A DNA stretch of 45,560 nt, taken from the NCBI GenBank assembly GCA_902384555.1, contig CABMCD010000021.1, positions 1-45,560 on the forward strand, read 5' to 3'. The position numbers and the translations under genes are program-made. Shown here piece by piece: positions 40,293 through 45,560 of the stretch. Position 1 is the first letter of the stretch; each line of letters begins with the position of its first letter. This DNA is from an uncultured archaeon. Its GTDB lineage: Archaea > Micrarchaeota > Micrarchaeia > Anstonellales > Anstonellaceae. The notes below the pieces were generated by a model. The model was not told where the DNA came from, searched no databases, and was given only the letters and a program-made list of their open reading frames with translations.

Positions 40293-41912
40293 ATGAAAAA
40301 CACCGCCGTCCTGCTGGCGGCCGGAACCTCGCATTCCCGGGTGCTGCCGGTCTCGTCCGACATTCCCGATGCCATGATTCCGGTCAACAGCAAGCCTATC
40401 ATCCACCACATGCTCTGCGAGCTGGAGCGCCAGCGCTTTGAGCGCGCCCTGCTGGTGGTGCGCCGCTCGCACCCCTCCTTGGAGCGCTACCTGCGCTTCT
40501 GGCACGGCCGCGTGCAGGTGCAGGTGGTGGAAGTCCCCCATAGCCGCGGCATCGTGGAAAGCGCCACCGCCGGCCTGCAGGCCGCCGGCACGCCCGAGGC
40601 GCTGCTGATGCTGGGCGACACCCTCTGCTTCGACCCCATGGGTGGGGAGGGCGATTTCTTCTACTACCAAGTGCGCGAGGATGCGGCCCGCTGGTGCACC
40701 CTCAAGCTGGATTCCAAGGGCCTGATTGCGGGCTTTGACGACAAGCCCGCCCATCCCCCTCCAGCGGCCCCCGCCCTCATCGGCGTCTACGGCCTCTCCG
40801 ACACGGCCGAGTTCATCCGCCTCGCGCAGCAGCTGCCGGCCGGAAACGGCTTCCAGCTCAGCGACGTGTTCGAGCGCTACCGCCAAACGCACCCCCTGCG
40901 GGCGGTGGAAAGCAAGACCTGGTACGACTGCGGCAGCCCCGACACCTATGCCGAAAGCCGCCGGGGTCTGCTCACCAGCCGCGTGTTCAACCGCTTCAGT
41001 TTCAACACCGATTTGGGCACCATCACCAAGCGCAGCCGCAACAAGGCCAAATTGGCGGACGAAATCGCGTGGTATTCGAACCTGCCCACCCGCCTGCAGG
41101 TGTTCTCGCCCCGCCTCATCGCCGGCTCGGCCGAAGGGGCGGAAGCCAGTTTGGAGCAGGAATACTACGGCTACAACACCCTCTCCGAGCTGTTCCTGTT
41201 CTACGAGCTGGACCCCTTTGTCTGGCGCTCCCTCCTCGGCCGCCTCGCGGCCATGGTGCGCCTGTTCGGCGAATACCACGCCCCGGCTTCGCAGCCGGCC
41301 CTGCTGGACATGTATGCGAAAAAGCCGGCCGAGCGCGCCGCGCAGGTGAAGGAGGCCCCGCTGCGCCGCATTCTGGATGCCGAGCGCCTCACCCTCAACA
41401 GCCAGTCTTTGCGCGGCTTCAAGCGCACCGGCCCGCTGCTGCGCCAAGCGCTGGAGGAGAAGCTGCGCTCTTCGAGCTTCCAAATCATCCACGGCGATTT
41501 GTGCTTCCCCAACATCTTGTGCGACCCCAACAACCAAATCCTCAAGCTCATCGACCCGCGCGGCCGCTTCGGCCAGGCCGGCCTGTACGGGGACGTGCGC
41601 TACGAGTGGGCCAAACTACGGCACAGCGCCTCGGGCTACGACTTCATCATCAACGACTTCTTCTCCCTCAAGTCCGAAGCCGGGGCTTATGCGCTCGAAT
41701 TCGCCTACTCGCCGGTGCAGGAGGCCGTGCGCTCGATGCTGGATTCGTCCATCTCGCAGGCCGGCATGAGTCTGGATGAAATCAAGCTCATCGAGGGCTC
41801 GCTCTTCATCTCCATGATTCCCCTGCACGAAGAGAGCCTCTCGCACCAGACGGCCATGGCGCTGCTCGGCACGCGGCTGGTGGACGAGGGGCTGGCCGGC
41901 CTGGGGTATTGA
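40293..41912 (+). CDS. Nucleotidyltransferase-like plus APH-like kinase fusion, degenerate loop
   Basis: 539 residues. The N-terminal 230 residues have a nucleotidyltransferase fold (MLGDTLCFDP; WYDCGSPDTYAES near the end), but the signature loop is AAGTSHSRVLPVSSDIPDAM, lacking the Gly-x-Gly-x-Arg and the Pro-Lys. Residues 245-539 are a kinase of the APH type with IIHGDLCFPNIL (about 397-408) and LIDPRGRFGQ. The layout mirrors the gene at 27513, though the two are only distantly alike. The nucleotidyl part may be altered or inactive, while the kinase motif is intact. Confidence 0.8.
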   Translation: MKNTAVLLAAGTSHSRVLPVSSDIPDAMIPVNSKPIIHHMLCELERQRFERALLVVRRSHPSLERYLRFWHGRVQVQVVEVPHSRGIVESATAGLQAAGTPEALLMLGDTLCFDPMGGEGDFFYYQVREDAARWCTLKLDSKGLIAGFDDKPAHPPPAAPALIGVYGLSDTAEFIRLAQQLPAGNGFQLSDVFERYRQTHPLRAVESKTWYDCGSPDTYAESRRGLLTSRVFNRFSFNTDLGTITKRSRNKAKLADEIAWYSNLPTRLQVFSPRLIAGSAEGAEASLEQEYYGYNTLSELFLFYELDPFVWRSLLGRLAAMVRLFGEYHAPASQPALLDMYAKKPAERAAQVKEAPLRRILDAERLTLNSQSLRGFKRTGPLLRQALEEKLRSSSFQIIHGDLCFPNILCDPNNQILKLIDPRGRFGQAGLYGDVRYEWAKLRHSASGYDFIINDFFSLKSEAGAYALEFAYSPVQEAVRSMLDSSISQAGMSLDEIKLIEGSLFISMIPLHEESLSHQTAMALLGTRLVDEGLAGLGY

Positions 41913-41915
41913 GAA

Positions 41916-41927
41916 TGGTTAAAATGC
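41916..41927 (+). promoter_or_regulatory. TATA-like box before the transketolase pair
   Basis: TGGTTAAAATGC, 26 nt before the ATG at 41948. It supports that ATG as a leaderless start and a separate promoter for the transketolase genes, in addition to readthrough from upstream. Confidence 0.45.
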
Positions 41928-41947
41928 CCCCTGCCCCAAAATTGGCC

Positions 41948-42811
41948 ATGTCGTCCGGTTCCCTGCCCCAGCACGCGCGCCGGGTGCGCGAGCGCATCCT
42001 GCGCATGGTGGCGGCCTCCAAATCCTCGCACGTGGGCACCGCCCTCTCGGCCGCCGACCTCTTGGTGGCCCTCTACTTCAAGGTCATGCGCATCGACCCG
42101 AAAAGGCCGGACTGGCCCGAGCGCGACATCGGCCTGCTCTCCAAGGGCCATGGCTGCACCGCGCTTTACGCCACCCTGGTGGAGCGCGGGTATGCCGACC
42201 CCAAGATTTTGGAGGGGTTTGCGGTCGATGGAGGCACGCTCTGGGGCCATGCCACGTGGGGCACCATGCCTGGCGTGGAGGCGGCCACCGGCTCGTTGGG
42301 CCACGGGCTGCCTCTTGGTTTGGGCATGGCGATTGCCAAATCTTCCCGCCGTGTTTTCGTGCTCATGGGCGATGGCGAATGCGACGAGGGCTCGGTGTGG
42401 GAAGCGGCCCTGTTCGCCGGCCATCGGCACCAAGAGAATCTGGTGGCCATTATCGATTACAACAAAATCCAGTCTTTGGGCAACACCAAGGACGTGCTGG
42501 ATTTGGAGCCGCTGGCGGCCAAGTGGAAGGCCATGCGCTGGGGCGTCCAAGAGGTGGACGGCCATGACCCGGACGCCGTGGCGGCCGCCCTCTCCAAACT
42601 GCCGTTTGAGTCCGGCAAGCCCTCGGTGCTGATTGCGCATACGGTGAAGGGCAAGGGCGTCTCGTTTATGGAACATTCGCTGGACTGGCATTACAAGAAT
42701 CCGGATGAAAAGCAGCTGGCTGCCGCGCTCGAAGAACTGGGCTGCGGAAGCGAAGGAGAAGAAGCTCCTCTTCCTCTCAAAAAACGGTCTTCCAGAAGGG
42801 GTTCTCCATGA
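41948..42811 (+). CDS. Transketolase, N-terminal (thiamine-diphosphate-binding) subunit
   Basis: 287 residues. LLSKGHGCTALYATL, GSLGHGLPLGLGMA, and the ThDP motif from MGDGECDEGSVWEAA to IIDYNKIQ (Gly-Asp-Gly ... Asn) are all present. With the next gene it forms a split transketolase that moves two-carbon units. The start was chosen by spacing to the TATA-like box; ATGs at 41915 and 41924 would add up to 11 residues. The stop overlaps the next start (ATGA). Its place in the glycan island suggests a role in making branched or C5/C7 sugars, although it could be the general pentose-phosphate enzyme. Confidence 0.93.
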   Translation: MSSGSLPQHARRVRERILRMVAASKSSHVGTALSAADLLVALYFKVMRIDPKRPDWPERDIGLLSKGHGCTALYATLVERGYADPKILEGFAVDGGTLWGHATWGTMPGVEAATGSLGHGLPLGLGMAIAKSSRRVFVLMGDGECDEGSVWEAALFAGHRHQENLVAIIDYNKIQSLGNTKDVLDLEPLAAKWKAMRWGVQEVDGHDPDAVAAALSKLPFESGKPSVLIAHTVKGKGVSFMEHSLDWHYKNPDEKQLAAALEELGCGSEGEEAPLPLKKRSSRRGSP

Positions 42812-43728
42812 GGCAGACCTTTGTATCCAAGCTTCTGGACTTTGCGGTCCGCTACCCCGAGCTGATGGTGGTGTCCGGCGACTTGGGCTATTCGGTGTTC
42901 GAGCCCTTCATGGCCCAGCGCGCGGGGCAGTTCCTCAACGTCGGCATTGCCGAGCAGGACATGATTGGCATTTCCGCCGGCCTCGCCCTCTCGGGCAAGA
43001 AGGTGTTTGCCTATTCCATCACGCCTTTCTCCACGGTGCGGCCCTTGGAGCAAATCCGCATGGACGTGTGCTATCACAATCTGCCGGTGCGCATCATCGG
43101 CACCGGCGCCGGCCTCTCCTATGGCACGCTGGGCCCCAGCCACCACGGCACCGAGGACTTGGCCCTGATGCGGGCCATGCCCAACATGGTGGTGTGCGCG
43201 CCGGCCGACAAGCACGAGCTGGCCGCCCTTATGGACTTTTCCATGCGCCACGCCGGCCCGCTTTACATGCGCATCGGCCGCGCATCCGAGCCGGACGTGC
43301 ACAAGGCCGCTCCGACACTCAAATTCGGTGAAGGCCTCTGCGTGCTCAACGAGGGGAATGATTTCGCCATTCTGGCTTGCGGCAACATGGTGTTTAATTC
43401 AATGGAGGCGGCGCGTCTGCTGACGGCCAAGGGCAAGCGGGGCCAGGTCTATTCCATGCCGTTTGTCAAGCCGCTGGATTCTGCCTTGGTGCTCAAGCTG
43501 GGCGCCCGCCTGCCGCTCTTCACCGTCGAGGAGCACAGCATCATGGGCGGTTTGGGCTCGGCCGTGGCCGAAGCGCTCGCGGACGGGGGCGTCAAACCTC
43601 CGGCCTTCCAGCGCTTCGCCCTGCCGGACGCGTTCCAGAAAAAAGTGGGCAAGCACGACTATCTGCGGCAGCTCAACGGCCTCACAGCGCCCCAAATCGC
43701 AGCCTCTATTGCAAAAAAGCTGGAATAA
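42808..43728 (+). CDS. Transketolase, C-terminal subunit
   Basis: 306 residues. FLNVGIAEQDMIGISAGLAL contains the catalytic Glu that activates ThDP; GTLGPSHHGTEDLALMRAM and TVEEHSIMGGLGSAVAEAL are the pyrimidine-domain and C-terminal blocks. Coupled by ATGA overlap to the N-terminal subunit. Split transketolases are normal in archaea. Confidence 0.94.
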   Translation: MRQTFVSKLLDFAVRYPELMVVSGDLGYSVFEPFMAQRAGQFLNVGIAEQDMIGISAGLALSGKKVFAYSITPFSTVRPLEQIRMDVCYHNLPVRIIGTGAGLSYGTLGPSHHGTEDLALMRAMPNMVVCAPADKHELAALMDFSMRHAGPLYMRIGRASEPDVHKAAPTLKFGEGLCVLNEGNDFAILACGNMVFNSMEAARLLTAKGKRGQVYSMPFVKPLDSALVLKLGARLPLFTVEEHSIMGGLGSAVAEALADGGVKPPAFQRFALPDAFQKKVGKHDYLRQLNGLTAPQIAASIAKKLE

Positions 43729-43754
43729 AACTCACAGGCCCGCCCCCCTTCAAG

Positions 43755-43764
43755 TTTATATAAC
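43755..43764 (+). promoter_or_regulatory. TATA box of the GDP-mannose 3,5-epimerase-like gene
   Basis: TTTATATAAC, the clearest TATA box in the window. It predicts a ~32-nt leader with GGGAGGT before the ATG at 43817. Confidence 0.65.
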
Positions 43765-43816
43765 TCCTCGCCGAATAAGCGGGCGTATTATTCATCCATT
43801 TGGGAGGTCGTTTAGC

Positions 43817-44788
43817 ATGAAGACAGCTCTTGTTTGCGGTGCCGGCGGATTCATCGGCAGCCATCTGGTCAAGCGCCTGAAGAAGGAGGGCTACTGGGTG
43901 CGCGGCGTCGACCTCAAGCACACCGAATTCTCCAAAACGGCGGCCGACGACTTTGTCATCGGCGATTTGCGCGACCCGCGCGTGTGCGACCAAGTGTGCG
44001 ACAAGCCCTTTGACGGCGTCTATCAATTGGCGGCCGACATGGGCGGCGCCGGTTTTGTCTTCACCGGCGAGCACGATGCGGCCATCATGCACAATTCGGC
44101 CTCCATCAACCTCAACATGCTCGAATCGGCCCGCAAGGCCAAAGTGAAGCGCATCTTCTACTCTTCGTCGGCCTGCATTTACCCCGAATACAACCAGCGC
44201 GACCCCAACAACCCCAAGTGCTCCGAGGACTCGGCCTACCCGGCCGCGCCCGACTCGGAATACGGCTGGGAGAAACTCTTCTCCGAGCGCCTCTACCTCT
44301 CCTATGCGCGCAACTACGGCATGCAGGTGCGCATCGCCCGCTTCCACAACATCTTCGGCGAAGAGGGCACTTGGGAGGGCGGGCGCGAGAAGGCGCCGGC
44401 CGCCTTCTGCCGCAAGGTCGCCGAGACGCCCGACGGGGGCGTCATCGAGGCCTGGGGCGATGGCGAGCAGACGCGCTCCTTCCTCTACATCGAGGAGTGT
44501 TTGGAGGGCGTGCGCCGGCTCATGGATTCGGATTTCCAGGGCCCGGTCAACATCGGCTCGGAGGAAATGGTCACCATCAACCAGCTGGCCGCCCAGGTCA
44601 TGGGCATCGCCGGCAAGAAGATGACCATCAACCACAAGCCGGGGCCCTTGGGCGTGCGCGGGCGCAACTCGGACAACAAGCTGCTGCGCGAAAAGCTGGG
44701 CTGGGCTCCGTCCAAGCCGATGGACTACGGCCTGCGCATCACCTACAAGTGGATTGCCGAGCAGGTCGCGGCGAAGAAGAAACAATAA
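43817..44788 (+). CDS. GDP-mannose 3,5-epimerase-like SDR
   Basis: 323 residues. LVCGAGGFIGSHLVKRL (NAD loop), LAADMGGAGFVFTGEHDAAI, SSSACIYPEYNQ, YGWEKLFSERLY (Tyr-x3-Lys), and RFHNIFGEEGTWEGGREKAP are the blocks of GDP-mannose 3,5-epimerase, which makes GDP-L-galactose and GDP-gulose. Archaeal and bacterial relatives also act on other nucleotide sugars. Strong promoter and GGGAGGT ribosome site. It ends the glycan island and faces the 16S gene tail to tail. Confidence 0.9.
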   Translation: MKTALVCGAGGFIGSHLVKRLKKEGYWVRGVDLKHTEFSKTAADDFVIGDLRDPRVCDQVCDKPFDGVYQLAADMGGAGFVFTGEHDAAIMHNSASINLNMLESARKAKVKRIFYSSSACIYPEYNQRDPNNPKCSEDSAYPAAPDSEYGWEKLFSERLYLSYARNYGMQVRIARFHNIFGEEGTWEGGREKAPAAFCRKVAETPDGGVIEAWGDGEQTRSFLYIEECLEGVRRLMDSDFQGPVNIGSEEMVTINQLAAQVMGIAGKKMTINHKPGPLGVRGRNSDNKLLREKLGWAPSKPMDYGLRITYKWIAEQVAAKKKQ

Positions 44789-44800
44789 GAAGAATTATCT

Positions 44801-44872
44801 GCGCGCCCGGAGCGCGCTTCGAACTTTTTTCGTTTTTCATTTTTTGTTTTATTTTCTATTTTTCTAGGATAT
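44801..44872 (+). terminator. GC hairpin followed by T-rich tract
   Basis: GCGCGC-CCGGA-GCGCGC (44801-44817), then several runs of four to seven T between 44824 and 44866. It fits an archaeal terminator for the epimerase gene, which converges with the 16S gene. Confidence 0.6.
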
Positions 44873-44886
44873 GGCTTCCGCTATCT

Positions 44887-44904
44887 CTTTGTAAAAATAC
44901 AAAG
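44887..44904 (-). terminator. Hairpin and T5 run in the 16S trailer, possible 16S terminator
   Basis: CTTTGTA-AAAA-TACAAAG, a perfect 7-bp inverted repeat. On the minus strand the loop region gives TATTTTTACA, a T5 run about 110 nt past the 16S 3' end. It may end or process the 16S transcript. Confidence 0.4.
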
Positions 44905-44983
44905 CACGCGATTTTGAGACATAACCCGAGGACATGTATCTAAGTGATTCCTCTCACTTGCACGTTTTCACAAACGACTCAAG

Positions 44984-45009
44984 ACTACTTCGTTGCTGAC
45001 GAATGTAGT
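44984..45009 (-). other. Stem just past the 16S 3' end (candidate processing stem)
   Basis: ACTACTTCGT (44984-44993) and ACGAATGTAGT (44999-45009) pair with one bulged base around a 5-nt loop. It starts about 3 nt after the anti-Shine-Dalgarno and could guide 3' maturation of the 16S rRNA. Confidence 0.45.
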
Positions 45010-45011
45010 TT

Positions 45012-45560
45012 TGGAGGTGATCTATCCGCAGGTTCCCCTACGGATACCTTGTTACGACTTAGCCCCCCTCACCCAATTCATGTTCGACAACCCCAAGAGA
45101 GGTCGCCTCACACGAACCGGATTTGGGTGACTTGACGGGCGGTGTGTGCAAGGAGCGGGGACTTATTCACCGCTCGATGTTGACAAGCGATTACTAGGCA
45201 TTCCAGCTTCATGAGGGCGAGTTTCAGCCCTCAATCCGAACTTGGCGTATGTTTGGGGGATTAGCTTCCCCTCTCGGGGTTGCCGCCCATTGTCATACGC
45301 ATTGTATGCCACGTGTGGCCCAGGAGATTCAGGCCATACTGACCTACCGTCGCCCCCTCCTTCCTCCCATTTAACACGGGCAGTCCGCACAGGGTGCACC
45401 TCCCCCGGAGGGGAAGTTCGCAACAGTGCGCGGGGGTCTCGCTCGTTACAGGACTTAACCTGACAGTTCGCACCACGAGCTGACGATGGCCATGCAGCAC
45501 CTCTCGGCTCGTTAGGCAAGATCTTTAGTCTGACCTTCATCCTGCCGTCGCCCCTGGTAA
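45012..45560 (-). rRNA. 16S ribosomal RNA, 3' third (cut by window edge)
   Basis: On the minus strand the sequence ends in GGATCACCTCC, with the anti-Shine-Dalgarno CCTCC at 45013-45017, preceded by GTCGTAACAAGGTATCCG and CACACCGCCCGTCA, all universal 16S 3' landmarks. Further up, TAACGAGCGAGACCCCCGCG and the GAGAGGTGCTGCATGG region are of archaeal type. The gene's 5' two thirds lie beyond the right edge. No 23S gene or tRNA follows in the 200 nt behind it; a protein gene on the other strand comes next. Confidence 0.98.

Noticed and set aside
45163..45540. Open frames inside the 16S rRNA region
   Set aside because: The region is plainly 16S rRNA by universal and archaeal landmarks. Frames within it are spurious.

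Overview
The window is archaeal DNA of high G+C. The evidence is a 16S rRNA 3' end of archaeal type, a translation operon in the classic archaeal order (S19e, PDCD5, L39e, L31e, aIF6, L18Ae/LX, prefoldin alpha, FtsY), RNase P protein Rpp21, a GAN/RecJ-type DHH nuclease, an intron-containing tRNA, and TATA boxes about 26-28 nt upstream of many start codons (leaderless genes). Other genes, mainly inside operons, use GGTG/GGAGG Shine-Dalgarno sites. Short proteins with Lys/Glu/Ala-rich tails and a 16S gene with no 23S behind it suggest a DPANN-type lineage (Diapherotrites/Micrarchaeota-like), but the sequence alone does not settle this.

Layout. 1-4029 (-): translation and protein-targeting operon, plus rnp4. 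4041-5458 (-): flavin reductase-like protein and a GNAT acetyltransferase. 5571-5684: tRNA-Ile with an intron. 5816-8669 (+): pyrB, pyrI and a membrane-anchored surface protein. 8677-12412 (-): NAD(P)H oxidoreductase, a VWA-domain protein and a DHH nuclease. 12513-12584: tRNA-Ala(UGC). 12761-15100: a HEAT-repeat protein and a LAGLIDADG-like gene broken by an in-frame TAG. 15152-44788: a 30-kb surface-glycan island. 45012 to the right edge: 16S rRNA (-), 5' part outside the window.

The glycan island holds a flippase, seven glycosyltransferases (one GT4, four GT2-like, two CgeB-like) and many nucleotide-sugar enzymes. WecB should make UDP-ManNAc. Ugd plus a UXS-like enzyme should make UDP-GlcA and UDP-xylose. 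RfbF, RfbG and RfbH should make a CDP-3,6-dideoxy-4-ketohexose. An RmlD-like reductase, an RmlC-like epimerase, a GDP-mannose 3,5-epimerase-like enzyme and a split transketolase could tailor these sugars. A further set looks unlike a textbook pathway: a KdsC-like phosphatase with a GatZ-like aldolase, divergent from an operon of cupin, nucleotidyltransferase, nucleotidyltransferase-kinase fusion, AroE-like dehydrogenase, glycosyltransferase, RmlD-like reductase and RfbH. Most island genes sit in small units, often in divergent pairs sharing one AT-rich box.

The most unusual features are: a conserved ~79-nt element behind both tRNA genes; the in-frame TAG in the LAGLIDADG-like gene; the two unusual sugar-enzyme sets; and a tRNA-Ile that appears to carry a UAU anticodon.
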